Positions 56,863-64,000 of a DNA stretch of 64,000 nt are shown here, one piece after another (position 1 is the stretch's first letter; every line of letters begins with the position of its first letter). A model generated the notes under the pieces. That model was not told the origin of the DNA, did not search any database, and saw only the letters and a list, made by a program, of their open reading frames with translations. The stretch lies in assembly GCF_002232035.1 (NCBI RefSeq), contig NZ_NKXR01000011.1, positions 28,082 to 92,081 on the forward strand, read 5' to 3'. The position numbers and the translations under genes are program-made. Source of the stretch: Collinsella sp. TF06-26 (GTDB lineage Bacteria; Actinomycetota; Coriobacteriia; Coriobacteriales; Coriobacteriaceae).

Positions 56863-56979
56863 GGCTCTGTTAGACCGGGATTGACATGAAGTATTGATAG
56901 GCAACGTTCCCATAGAACGCAAAACTCCACGGGGGTGTTGTCTATTGTCGCCTCATGTCAATTCCGGTCTAGCAGAGTC
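56863..56979. repeat. 117-bp imperfect palindrome upstream of the LevR-like gene
   Basis: The outer arms 56863-56889 and 56953-56979 match at 24 of 27 positions (GGCTCTGTTAGACCGG against CCGGTCTAGCAGAGTC). Inner segments around 56892-56905 and 56937-56950 also pair, so nearly the whole block can fold. It contains no gene. It is 74 bases upstream of the LevR-like start. The remainder of 56790-57134 shows nothing else clear. Confidence 0.75.
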
Positions 56980-57134
56980 TTAAAAGATCATTAGGTACAG
57001 AGAGATTTAAAAAACCCCGTCCTGGAAAAATCATCTGTTGCCGAACATCAAAGGCCAGGGCTAGCGGCTCCTATTAGATGCTGGCTCACATAGCAGCCCA
57101 AGTAGCTAAAAGAGCCCCGTCCCAAATGAGTTCG

Positions 57135-57329
57135 TTAGCGCCAGGGGTCGGCTTCGAACAGCGGCTCGCGCTCGGGGCGGCGGTCGCTGTAGGGATCGTA
57201 GCCGTCGTCATCCTCGTTCTCGGCACGGATGTAGGGGTCGCGCGGCTTGGGTGCCGGCTTAGGCGCAGGCTTGGGTGCGGCGGGTGCGGCATCGGTCGCC
57301 GGCGTGTTCGTCTTGTTCTTGTCTGTCAT
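57135..57329 (-). CDS. Small Pro/Lys-rich protein of unknown function
   Basis: A 64-residue hydrophilic protein. The N-terminal half is Ala/Pro/Lys-rich (APAAPKPAPKPAPKPRD) and the C-terminal half acidic and Tyr/Arg-rich (DDDGYDPYSDRRPEREP). It is probably disordered. The start at 57329 has AAGGAG eight bases upstream, which supports it being real. It lies downstream of clpB behind that gene's terminator. Not recognised. Confidence 0.55.
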   Translation of the reverse strand: MTDKNKTNTPATDAAPAAPKPAPKPAPKPRDPYIRAENEDDDGYDPYSDRRPEREPLFEADPWR

Positions 57330-57375
57330 CTGCGCATCTCCTTGCATCGCATCCGTTCAACATCATCGATTGTCG

Positions 57376-57416
57376 CACGAAAAAGGGCGGCGGATCCAAT
57401 TGGATCCGCCGCCCTT
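57376..57416 (-). terminator. Rho-independent terminator of clpB
   Basis: A perfect 34-base palindrome (57383-57416; arm AAGGGCGGCGGATCCAA) is followed on the minus strand by TTTTCG. It ends the clpB transcript 42 bases after its stop. Confidence 0.93.
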
Positions 57417-57458
57417 GGCGTTTTGCGATGAGGGGCGGTTTTAAGCCGGTCCCAAAAT

Positions 57459-60086
57459 CTACTCGGCGTCGGGGACCTCGTAGGTAGCAGACGGCGTGTT
57501 GTCGCACACGACGGTAAAAGCACCGTCCTTATCGACATCGACCGTCACCTGATCGCCCTCGCGCACCGTACCGTCGATGATGGCGGCGGCGATGGCGTCC
57601 ACGACCTCGCGCTGGACCAGGCGCTTGAGCGGACGGGCACCGAACACGGGGTCCAGGCCACCCACGGCGAGCATCTGCTTGGCCGCCGGGGTGATGGCAA
57701 GCGTCATGCGCTCGTTGGCCAGGCGTGCGCGGACGTCGGCAAGCTGGATGTCGACGATCTTCTCGATCTGTGCCATGCCGAGCGGATGGAACACCACGAT
57801 ATCGTCGATACGGTTGAGGAACTCGGGGCGGAAGGTTTGAGCCATGGCCGCGTCGACCTGATGGCGCATCTCCTCCTCGTCCTTGCCGGACAGATCGGCG
57901 ATAGCCTTGGAACCCACGTTGGACGTCATGATGATAATCGTGTTCTTGAAGGACACCTGGCGACCCTGGCCATCGGTCAGACGGCCGTCGTCAAGCACCT
58001 GCAATAGCACGTTAAAGACATCCGGATGAGCCTTCTCCATCTCATCGAGCAAGATCACGGAGTACGGACGACGGCGCACGGCCTCGGTGAGCTGGCCGCC
58101 CTCGTCGTAGCCCACGTATCCCGGAGGCGCACCGATCAGACGCTGGACGCTGAACTTCTCCATGTACTCGGACATGTCGATACGCACGAGCGCGCGCTCG
58201 TCGTCGAACAGGCACTCGGCCAGCGCCTTGGCGAGCTCGGTCTTGCCCACGCCGGTGGGGCCCAGGAAGAAGAAGCTGCCAATGGGCTTGTCCGGATCGG
58301 AGAGGCCCGCACGGCTGCGGCGCACGGCCGCGGCGACGGCGGAAACGGCCTCGTCCTGGCCGATGACGCGCTTATGCAGCTCGCCCTCCAAGCCCTTCAG
58401 CTTGTCGAGCTCGCCCCGCATCATCTTGGACACGGGCACGCCGGTCCAGGCGCTCACGACCTCGGCGATCTCATCGGAGGTCACCTGCTCGTTGAGGCCC
58501 TCGCCGTCCTGCTGCTTTTGCGCCTCGAGCGCAGCCTCGGAATCCTGAATCTGCTGCTGCAGACCCGGAATCACGGAGTAGCGCAGCTCGGACGCACGGC
58601 CCAGATCGCCATTGCGCGTCGCGCGCTCCTCTTCGCTCTTGGCCTCGTCGAGCTGGCCCTTAAGCTCCTGCACGTGGTCGATGGCGTTCTTCTGGTTGAG
58701 CCAGCCGGCCTTTTGCACGTTGAGCTTTTCTTGGACCTCGGCGATCTCTTGGCGCAGAGCCTCCAGACGCTCCTTGGAGGCGTCGTCGGTCTCCTTCATG
58801 AGTGCCTGCTCCTCGATCTGCAGCTGGGTGAGCTGACGCGTGGTGGCGTCAATCTCGACCGGCATGCTGTCGAGCTCCATGCGCAAGCGGCTTGCGGCCT
58901 CATCGACCAGGTCGATGGCCTTGTCGGGCAGGAAGCGGTCGGCGATGTAGCGGTCGGAAAGGTCGGCGGCGGCCACGAGTGCGCTATCGGTGATGTGCAC
59001 GCCGTGGAAGATCTCGTACTTCTCCTTGAGGCCACGCAGGATCGAGATGGTGTCCTCGACGGTAGGCTCGCTGACCATCACGGTCTGGAAACGACGGGCG
59101 AGCGCCGCATCCTTCTCGATGTACTTGCGGTATTCGTCGAGCGTGGTCGCGCCGATTGCATGCAGATCCCCACGGGCGAGCGCCGGCTTGAGGATATTGC
59201 CGGCGTCCATAGAGCCCTCGGTGGCACCCGCGCCCACGATGGTGTGGAGCTCATCGATGAACAGGATGACCTTGCCCTCGGATTTTTGCACTTCTTTGAG
59301 CACGGCCTTCAAGCGGTCCTCGAACTCGCCGCGGTACTTGGCGCCGGCGACCAGCGCGCTCATGTCGAGCTCGATGAGGTCGCGGTCGCGCAGAGTGCTT
59401 GGCACGTCACCGGCAACGATGCGCTGGGCGATGCCCTCGACGATGGCCGTCTTGCCCACGCCCGGCTCGCCGATGAGCACAGGGTTGTTCTTGGTGCGGC
59501 GGGACAGGACCTGGATGGTGCGGCGAATCTCATCGGTACGGCCGATGACCGGGTCGAGCTTGCCGGCGCGGGCAAGGTCGCAGATATTGCGGCCGTACTG
59601 CTCCAGCGCCTCAAACTGGGTCTTGTCCTCGGCAGACGTCACGCGGTCATCGCCACGCAGCTCCTCGTAAACCTGCTCGATGCGCTCCTTGGTGACGCCG
59701 GCGTCGCGCAGCACGCGACCAGCCTCGCCCTTGTCCTCGGCAAGCGCCATCAGCAGATGCTCGGTCACCACAAAGCTGTCGCCCATCTTGGTGGCCTTCT
59801 TCTCGGCCTTCTCGATGACGCGGACGAGCTCATTGGAAAGACCCATCTGCTGGCCCTCGCCCGAAACCTTGGGTGCATGGTCGATGGCATCCTGCGTGGA
59901 GCGTGCGAGCTGAGCCGGGTCGGCACCGATGCGCTCGATGATCACGGAGATATTGCGCTCGCCGGCACCGAGCAGGGCGGACAGCAGGTGAATCGGCTCC
60001 ACCGCGCCGGCCTGCGCATCGGCAGCCGTGCCCATGGCGGTCTGCAGCGCCTCGCGCGACGTCATTGCTAGCTTATCGATTCTCAT
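57459..60086 (-). CDS. clpB: ATP-dependent disaggregase ClpB
   Basis: An 875-residue hexameric chaperone that with DnaK resolubilises aggregated proteins. The N-domain carries two Clp-N repeats (about 1-150). NBD1 has GEPGVGKTA and [10 protein letters not shown] coiled-coil middle domain (about 400-525) separates ClpB from ClpA/ClpC. NBD2 has [15 protein letters not shown] and [14 protein letters not shown]. Length fits the family (850-880). The ATG has AGAGAGG upstream. Heat-shock control is expected, but no HAIR or CIRCE site was found upstream. Monocistronic. Confidence 0.97.
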   Translation of the reverse strand: MRIDKLAMTSREALQTAMGTAADAQAGAVEPIHLLSALLGAGERNISVIIERIGADPAQLARSTQDAIDHAPKVSGEGQQMGLSNELVRVIEKAEKKATKMGDSFVVTEHLLMALAEDKGEAGRVLRDAGVTKERIEQVYEELRGDDRVTSAEDKTQFEALEQYGRNICDLARAGKLDPVIGRTDEIRRTIQVLSRRTKNNPVLIGEPGVGKTAIVEGIAQRIVAGDVPSTLRDRDLIELDMSALVAGAKYRGEFEDRLKAVLKEVQKSEGKVILFIDELHTIVGAGATEGSMDAGNILKPALARGDLHAIGATTLDEYRKYIEKDAALARRFQTVMVSEPTVEDTISILRGLKEKYEIFHGVHITDSALVAAADLSDRYIADRFLPDKAIDLVDEAASRLRMELDSMPVEIDATTRQLTQLQIEEQALMKETDDASKERLEALRQEIAEVQEKLNVQKAGWLNQKNAIDHVQELKGQLDEAKSEEERATRNGDLGRASELRYSVIPGLQQQIQDSEAALEAQKQQDGEGLNEQVTSDEIAEVVSAWTGVPVSKMMRGELDKLKGLEGELHKRVIGQDEAVSAVAAAVRRSRAGLSDPDKPIGSFFFLGPTGVGKTELAKALAECLFDDERALVRIDMSEYMEKFSVQRLIGAPPGYVGYDEGGQLTEAVRRRPYSVILLDEMEKAHPDVFNVLLQVLDDGRLTDGQGRQVSFKNTIIIMTSNVGSKAIADLSGKDEEEMRHQVDAAMAQTFRPEFLNRIDDIVVFHPLGMAQIEKIVDIQLADVRARLANERMTLAITPAAKQMLAVGGLDPVFGARPLKRLVQREVVDAIAAAIIDGTVREGDQVTVDVDKDGAFTVVCDNTPSATYEVPDAE

Positions 60087-60265
60087 GGAATCACCTCTCT
60101 TGGGGTGGCCGCCCTACGGGGCGGCTTCACGTTGTTCGAGAAGTATTGTTGCCAGCTTTACGCGATCTTATACACAAATCTAAGTCCCTATATATAAGAT
60201 TTTCTGAGTGATTGAAAGATAGGACTTGAGAGTGTCGGTCCGGCGCGACCGTGGAACCCAACTGT
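60087..60265 (-). promoter_or_regulatory. clpB upstream region
   Basis: An AT-rich stretch contains an 8-base inverted repeat, ATCTTATA (60165-60172) and TATAAGAT (60193-60200), about 80-115 bases before the clpB start. On the minus strand the proximal copy reads TATAAGAT and could be a -10 element. No known heat-shock operator was recognised. Confidence 0.4.
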
Positions 60266-60399
60266 CTCAATCTGTAACATCTGGCAGCCCTTTTCGGTCC
60301 CAGGTGTTACAGATTGAGATGGAGCGCGGAGCCCCGCCCAAAAAATCTCAATCTGTAACACCAAGCCCGCTTTTAACAGCCCAGCTGTTACAGATCGAG
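60266..60399. repeat. Family II palindromic repeat array, two units
   Basis: Units at 60266-60318 and 60347-60399 are exactly 53 nt. Each begins CTCAATCTGTAACA and ends with the complement TGTTACAGATYGAG, enclosing a 25-nt centre. The spacer between them is 28 nt. Unrelated in sequence to family I. The rest of the gap 60400-60568 holds one hairpin and the promoter side of the next gene. Confidence 0.9.
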
Positions 60400-60408
60400 A
60401 CAAACGGA

Positions 60409-60443
60409 ACCACCACAAAGGGGACAGGCACCTTTGTGTTGGT
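60409..60443. repeat. Family III hairpin (ACCACCACAAAGG)
   Basis: ACCACCACAAAGG at 60409-60421 pairs with CCTTTGTGTTGGT at 60431-60443 with one mismatch. It belongs to a small hairpin repeat seen several times between 60 and 64 kb. Confidence 0.75.
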
Positions 60444-60568
60444 CCACATCAACATCGAGCTCGCTCCTAATATCCGTTATTCCTGCTCGTATTGAGGTTA
60501 AAATGAACTGTGATTAAAGCATATTCATTTCTCTCGTTCTTGATAGCTCTTCGTCTCAAGGAGCAGAT

Positions 60569-61237
60569 ATGAAGTCGTCTTATTCTACTGCTCGCAACGT
60601 CATTGCCATTCTCGCCATACCCATCGTGATGCTCTTTCTTATCGTCGTCACACCCTTTTCCCTGGGTATCGCCTCGCCCTTCGATTTGTGCGGGATGGTC
60701 GACGCCGGCTCGCGTGCCACCTCGCTCTCCTTTATCTGCCGCGGTGTGCTCTACGAAGATGCAATTCCCACCGGGCTTTGGCGGTCAAAGCTGCCGCTGC
60801 TCGGTCAGGTCGACGGACGTTCTCCCTACTTCAACCTTGAACCTCAAGCGATGAACTATCTGATCGATGACCAACCCCTTGCCTCCATCACCCTCGCTTA
60901 CGACTATGCTCCAAACACCGATGAGCGTCACATGAACCAAGTCCTCGACAAACTGCTTGAACAGTGCGGGCTCACCGATGAGGTCGGCCGAACCGTCGAC
61001 AGCGACCAGAAATTAAAGCGAACAGAACTCCGCCGCATTGGAAAAATCAGAGAGCGAGGCAGAGCTGCCTACTGGCAGGCCTGGGCGATACGCGACAAAA
61101 GCGAATTTGGGCACAGCACCTATACGGTCACCGTCTTCACTAAAGATGGGATCAAGGACAATGTTGACGATTTCGCATCGTCCAAACTCGGCATCCCCAA
61201 AACGACCAAATCCGCCAGCCCGGACGAAATCCTGTAG
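60569..61237 (+). CDS. Membrane-anchored protein of unknown function
   Basis: A 222-residue protein with one N-terminal helix (residues 10-35, VIAILAIPIVMLFLIVVTPF) that may act as a signal anchor, then an outside domain of about 185 residues with Cys in DLCGMV, FICRGV and EQCGLT. The ribosome site AAGGAG lies 7 bases before the ATG. Not recognised. It is bounded by repeat arrays on its 5' side and hairpins on its 3' side. Confidence 0.75.
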   Translation: MKSSYSTARNVIAILAIPIVMLFLIVVTPFSLGIASPFDLCGMVDAGSRATSLSFICRGVLYEDAIPTGLWRSKLPLLGQVDGRSPYFNLEPQAMNYLIDDQPLASITLAYDYAPNTDERHMNQVLDKLLEQCGLTDEVGRTVDSDQKLKRTELRRIGKIRERGRAAYWQAWAIRDKSEFGHSTYTVTVFTKDGIKDNVDDFASSKLGIPKTTKSASPDEIL

Positions 61238-61291
61238 AGGTTTTCATCGAAATGTTGCTCAACCCGAACGGCGACATCGAGCTCGCTCCCC

Positions 61292-61326
61292 ACCACCACA
61301 AAGGTGCCCGTCCCCTTTGTGGTGGT
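61292..61326. repeat. Family III hairpin, perfect copy
   Basis: ACCACCACAAAGG (61292-61304) and its exact complement CCTTTGTGGTGGT (61314-61326) form a 13-bp stem with a 9-base loop, followed by TTTCG. It may terminate the gene at 60569. Confidence 0.8.
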
Positions 61327-61354
61327 TTTCGGCGATCATTTCCGCCCTACGATG

Positions 61355-61393
61355 CAAGAAGCCGCCGCAGGAACCATCCCTGCGGCGGCTTCT
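61355..61393. terminator. Bidirectional terminator between convergent genes
   Basis: A perfect 16-bp stem (AAGAAGCCGCCGCAGG at 61355-61370, complement at 61378-61393) ends in TTCTTT on the plus strand. It separates the unknown gene at 60569 from the convergent ATPase gene. Confidence 0.85.
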
Positions 61394-61482
61394 TTGGGTT
61401 GGCAGGGACCAATCGCCGGCGTTGAAGGCCGTTTTTAGTCTCCGACGTTGGCTTTTGGCCCCTTCAAGCTATCCGACAAATA

Positions 61483-62607
61483 TCAATATCTTGATAGGAT
61501 TTCATTCGAGCTCTTAAGCAGATATTCGCGCAGCAATGGAATCGAGAACCTCACCATGCCGCGTGAGGGCGCATCGATAACCTGTGCCTTGATAAGTTGC
61601 CGTCGTGTCGCTGTCAGGCTCGCAGGGGGCAAGGAGAGCCCCGCTGCGATCTCTTTGGTCGGCACATTCCCCTCATGCTTGGCCATGGCAATGAGGTACT
61701 CAATCGCGCGAAGCGGCAAATCGGCAAGGGCAACGTCGAGCACGGAGCCCTCAAACTCCCCATACGCATCTTCAATGCCCTTCTGGGCATCCTCAAGTGA
61801 AATCGACGCATCGCGGTCGGCATGCCTGCGCGCATTCGCGAATACGCGATAGCCCACGAGTTGCACGAGATACGCATATCCCCTCGTAGCACAAGCCGTC
61901 ATTTCAAGCGCCTTGCCATCCAAGTGCAAACCGGCACCTTCCACGGTTGAAGCCATCGAATCCGAAACATCCGACAGCGGAATCGAGGCGAGCTCCTCAG
62001 CCTTAGCTCGTTGTAGAAATGTAAGGGCACGGCCGTTGATGAGGTCCATTACGCCCATGGTCAAGCCAGCAAATACAAACGCGATATTCTTGCGTTCGCG
62101 GATAAGGTGCTGCACGGCCGCTGCAACGAGCCGCACGTCATCAGCATCCGCATCCTGTATTTCATCGACCGTCACCAGCAGACCGGCACCATGTTGCGTT
62201 TCCCGCGACGCCACGCTCGTCAAGACGCCCCGCAACGTCTCAGGCCCGGTCAAGGACTTAGATACGCCCGCTTTCACCACACCAAGACTTGCTTCTAAAT
62301 GAAGCTCGGTATTGTCCGAGGTGCGTGCGAGCTCATGTTGGATGGCGTCGACGATACTGCCCGCCGCAGTCACGTCAACCACGCGCCAACCATACGACTT
62401 CGCAATATCGCCGAGCTCTGTCAACAGCGCCGTCTTGCCCGACCCGCGCGGGCCGGTAATGCGCATGAGCCTTCCGGGGGCGCCCACGCCTTCTTCGATG
62501 CCGTCCCTAAAATCATCAATAACCCGCTCGCGTCCGATAAGGACCGGAGGTTCAGCGCCAGCGGTCGGCTTAAACGGGTTGATTATCGTGCGCTTCAATG
62601 TCCCCAC
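61483..62607 (-). CDS. Stand-alone AAA ATPase (Orc1/Cdc6-like fold)
   Basis: A protein of up to 374 residues. The N-terminal ATPase has P-loop ITGPRGSGKTALL (about 48-60) and Walker B LLVTVDEIQDAD; a C-terminal winged-helix-like region (about 290-374, VPTKEIAAGLSLPPASLT) follows. The pattern resembles ATPase-HTH proteins of the AAA_16/ATPase_2 type. The start is uncertain: the GTG at 62607 has its purine run too close, while a TTG at 62598 has GGAAGG eight bases upstream. Preceded by five 9-nt repeats. Role unknown; it is a lone gene. Confidence 0.85.
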   Translation of the reverse strand: MGTLKRTIINPFKPTAGAEPPVLIGRERVIDDFRDGIEEGVGAPGRLMRITGPRGSGKTALLTELGDIAKSYGWRVVDVTAAGSIVDAIQHELARTSDNTELHLEASLGVVKAGVSKSLTGPETLRGVLTSVASRETQHGAGLLVTVDEIQDADADDVRLVAAAVQHLIRERKNIAFVFAGLTMGVMDLINGRALTFLQRAKAEELASIPLSDVSDSMASTVEGAGLHLDGKALEMTACATRGYAYLVQLVGYRVFANARRHADRDASISLEDAQKGIEDAYGEFEGSVLDVALADLPLRAIEYLIAMAKHEGNVPTKEIAAGLSLPPASLTATRRQLIKAQVIDAPSRGMVRFSIPLLREYLLKSSNEILSRY

Positions 62608-62635
62608 CTTCCTACTGTCGTCGTTATCGTGATTA

Positions 62636-62680
62636 TAGTATCAATAGTGCAAATAGTGAAAGTAGTGAGAATAGTTCAAC
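62636..62680. promoter_or_regulatory. Five tandem 9-nt repeats upstream of the ATPase gene
   Basis: Consecutive 9-mers TAGTATCAA, TAGTGCAAA, TAGTGAAAG, TAGTGAGAA and TAGTTCAAC share TAGT with no gaps. They start 28 bases upstream of the ATPase gene's first codon, within the likely promoter. Iteron-like operator is the best guess. Confidence 0.55.
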
Positions 62681-62770
62681 TATTTAATCATGCGGCCGTT
62701 TCCCGCCGCTAACAACTAAAGGTGCCAACAGTCCGCGTTGGACTCTAACAGGAAAACATTTGGCCCCTCA

Positions 62771-62803
62771 AAAACCACCGCAAGGGGCCTTTGTGGTGGT
62801 TTT
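62771..62803. repeat. Family III hairpin, diverged copy
   Basis: AAAACCACCGCAAGG (62771-62785) pairs with CCTTTGTGGTGGTTTT (62788-62803) apart from one bulge or mismatch. It directly precedes the family II array and follows the CATTTGGCCCCTCA segment shared with the hairpin at 47853-47917. Confidence 0.65.
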
Positions 62804-62824
62804 CGCTCCAACACACCCCGCTGT

Positions 62825-63037
62825 CTCAACCTGTAACATCCAGCGGCCCTTTTCGGTCCCAGGTGTTACAGATTTAGATGAAGCGATCGACGGCAACCGT
62901 TTGTCTCAATCTGTAACAACTACTCGGCAAATTGGGGCCCAGATGTTACAGATCGAGATTAACCGCGGAGCCCCGTCCGAAAATCTCAACCTGTAACACC
63001 AGGCCCACTTTTAGCGGCCAAGACGTTACAGATCGAG
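62825..63037. repeat. Family II palindromic repeat array, three units
   Basis: Units at 62825-62877, 62905-62957 and 62985-63037 are each exactly 53 nt, with 27-nt spacers. Arms are CTCAAYCTGTAACA and its near complement. The first unit shares its centre (CCCTTTTCGGTCCCAGG) with the first unit at 60266. The spacer before the third unit shares GCGGAGCCCCG with the spacer at 60319-60346. Confidence 0.9.
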
Positions 63038-63046
63038 ACAAACGAA

Positions 63047-63082
63047 ACCACCACAAATGAACTGCATCCCCTTTGTGGTGGT
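63047..63082. repeat. Family III hairpin after the three-unit array
   Basis: ACCACCACAAA (63047-63057) pairs with TTTGTGGTGGT (63072-63082) across a 14-base loop. As at 60409, it lies 9 bases after the last family II unit, so the two families travel together. No gene lies in 62681-63267. Confidence 0.75.
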
Positions 63083-63267
63083 CCAGAGAAGAATCAGCCC
63101 CGATTAAAAGAGGCGGCATCAAGCCCAGCCTACGTTTGGCGACCCCAAATCGAAGCCCAATGGGGCCTTTCAGCCCCCTCATTCCGGACGGTCGCTTTCT
63201 TTTGAATATTGTCGTAAGCTGGTATCACTTATCTTAATGAATGCATACTGTTTGCGAGGTACTCGCC

Positions 63268-63915
63268 GTGAAACGCTCCACCTATATCGGCCTGCTCGTC
63301 TTAGCGTTTGCGATTACCGCAGTCGGCGTAGGAATTATCTATCTCGCATTTCTCCCCGCCTCTGCAACGCAGGCGGCGGTTGAGACCGTAAGCTATCCCA
63401 TCGAAATCCTCACCGATATCGTCAAACCCGATTCGATCACCGTCGATTTTGACGGTACGCCCGCAGCGCTTGGGGTCAGCAACTATCCCCGTATCGAACT
63501 TGGGGCCATGCGCTACACCAAAGATGAGCAGCTTATCGGTAGGGCAGCCGAGTTGCTCAAAGGCAAGACGTTTAAGCGGTGGTACGGCGCCGTAATATAT
63601 CGAGCCAAGAACAGCCAAATGAATGGCGGGTATTATTCGACCCTTGAACTCGATGCGGCAAACGGGAGCAGACTGTGCAACGTCTCATACGACCCCGGCT
63701 ATGTGGACAATGAAGGGCCGGGGGTCTATATCTCGGATGGCGACGTAATCTACGTCATGGAGGGCGACCAGACGGCAGTCGTCAGTTTTATGGATCAGTG
63801 TACCGAAGATGCCTACGAACAAACCTGCGAGCCCGATCCGCAGACAGCGCGCAACAGTGGCTCGGCACGCACTTGGCTATTTGACGACGAAATAACCTGG
63901 ACCCCATCGAAATAA
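63268..63915 (+). CDS. Membrane-anchored protein of unknown function
   Basis: A 215-residue protein with one N-terminal hydrophobic segment (TYIGLLVLAFAITAVGVGII), then an outside domain of about 180 residues with three Cys (RLCNVS, DQCTED, EQTCEPD). The GTG at 63268 is chosen because GAGG lies 8 bases upstream and it gives a basic signal-anchor N-terminus; an ATG at 63241 has no ribosome site. Not recognised. Similar in plan to the gene at 60569 and likewise next to a family II array. Confidence 0.7.
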   Translation: MKRSTYIGLLVLAFAITAVGVGIIYLAFLPASATQAAVETVSYPIEILTDIVKPDSITVDFDGTPAALGVSNYPRIELGAMRYTKDEQLIGRAAELLKGKTFKRWYGAVIYRAKNSQMNGGYYSTLELDAANGSRLCNVSYDPGYVDNEGPGVYISDGDVIYVMEGDQTAVVSFMDQCTEDAYEQTCEPDPQTARNSGSARTWLFDDEITWTPSK

Positions 63916-63955
63916 GGACCCGTCGGGCAGGCACCTTTGTGGTGGTCCAAATCAG

Positions 63956-63978
63956 AACCACCCTTAAAAAGGGTGGTT
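63956..63978 (+). terminator. Hairpin downstream of the last gene
   Basis: AACCACCCTT (63956-63965) and its complement AAGGGTGGTT (63969-63978) form a perfect 10-bp stem with a short loop, followed by TGCTCTTAG. It lies 40 bases after the stop at 63915, following another partial family III arm (CCTTTGTGGTGGT at about 63934). Confidence 0.65.
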
Positions 63979-64000
63979 TGCTCTTAGGGTATAACCCACG

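Noticed and set aside
58026..60071. Open plus-strand frame of 681 codons
   Set aside because: Antisense to clpB, Leu/Gly/Val-rich composition, no ribosome site or motif.
60087..60265. HspR (HAIR) or HrcA (CIRCE) operator for clpB
   Set aside because: Only a single CTTGAG half-site near 60225 is present; no paired CTTGAGT/ACTCAAG and no TTAGCACTC/GAGTGCTAA.
62825..63037. CRISPR array with 27-nt spacers
   Set aside because: Only the 14-nt arms are conserved; centres and spacers both vary, some spacers are shared between arrays, and there are no cas genes or leader.

Overview
The window looks like a chromosome segment of a gut Coriobacteriia, most probably Collinsella. That placement is an inference from overall character: GC-rich coding DNA, an actinobacterial PknB/FHA/PP2C/SEDS locus combined with mannose-family PTS operons, a one-piece pyruvate:ferredoxin oxidoreductase, and membrane LuxR regulators. 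No rRNA or species-level marker is present. One tRNA gene (Arg, anticodon CCT) is present.

Layout. 0-5 kb: a palindromic-repeat fragment, a complete IS1111-type IS110 element with 14-bp inverted ends, carbamate kinase, a start-less gene remnant, and a DUF4143 ATPase behind three 34-nt-spaced repeats. 5-9 kb: pyruvate:ferredoxin oxidoreductase. 9-13 kb: a kinase/FHA/secreted-protein operon. 13-18 kb: recR, ybaB, dnaX and small unknowns. 18.5-24.4 kb: a probable export cassette (secreted protein, two ABC permeases, ATPase, second exported protein) preceded by a membrane LuxR protein that carries two HTH domains. 24.8-35 kb: the cell-wall/division signalling locus (kinase-like protein, FhaA, FhaB, PP2C phosphatase, a SEDS-PBP fusion, PASTA kinase). 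35-39 kb: tRNA-Arg with duplicated debris, a repeat array, DUF956 and manXYZ. 39-44.6 kb: HypA, a GltD-like Fe-S flavoprotein, a divergent TetR regulator and a membrane protein. 44.8-47.7 kb: an anchored secreted protein and a second DUF4143 ATPase. 47.9-56.8 kb: a second mannose-family PTS operon encoding a cytoplasmic ceramidase-like hydrolase, a NIF3 protein and a HAD phosphatase, with a LevR-like regulator and a near-consensus sigma-54 promoter. 57-60 kb: clpB. 60-64 kb: two membrane-anchored unknowns and an AAA ATPase among several families of palindromic intergenic repeats.

How the genes work together. The clearest functional unit is the 24.8-35 kb locus, where Ser/Thr phosphorylation is read by FHA proteins and linked to peptidoglycan synthesis by a single fused polymerase-transpeptidase. 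The two PTS operons import and phosphorylate sugars; the second also carries enzymes that would process an imported substrate.

The most unusual non-coding content is two unrelated families of alternating inverted repeats. Family I has 46-nt palindromic units with 16-nt spacers, a 62-nt period, at three loci. Family II has 53-nt palindromic units with 27-28-nt spacers at two loci. Neither is explained by CRISPR, terminators or known IS ends. Promoter-proximal repeats also precede all three stand-alone AAA-type ATPase genes.
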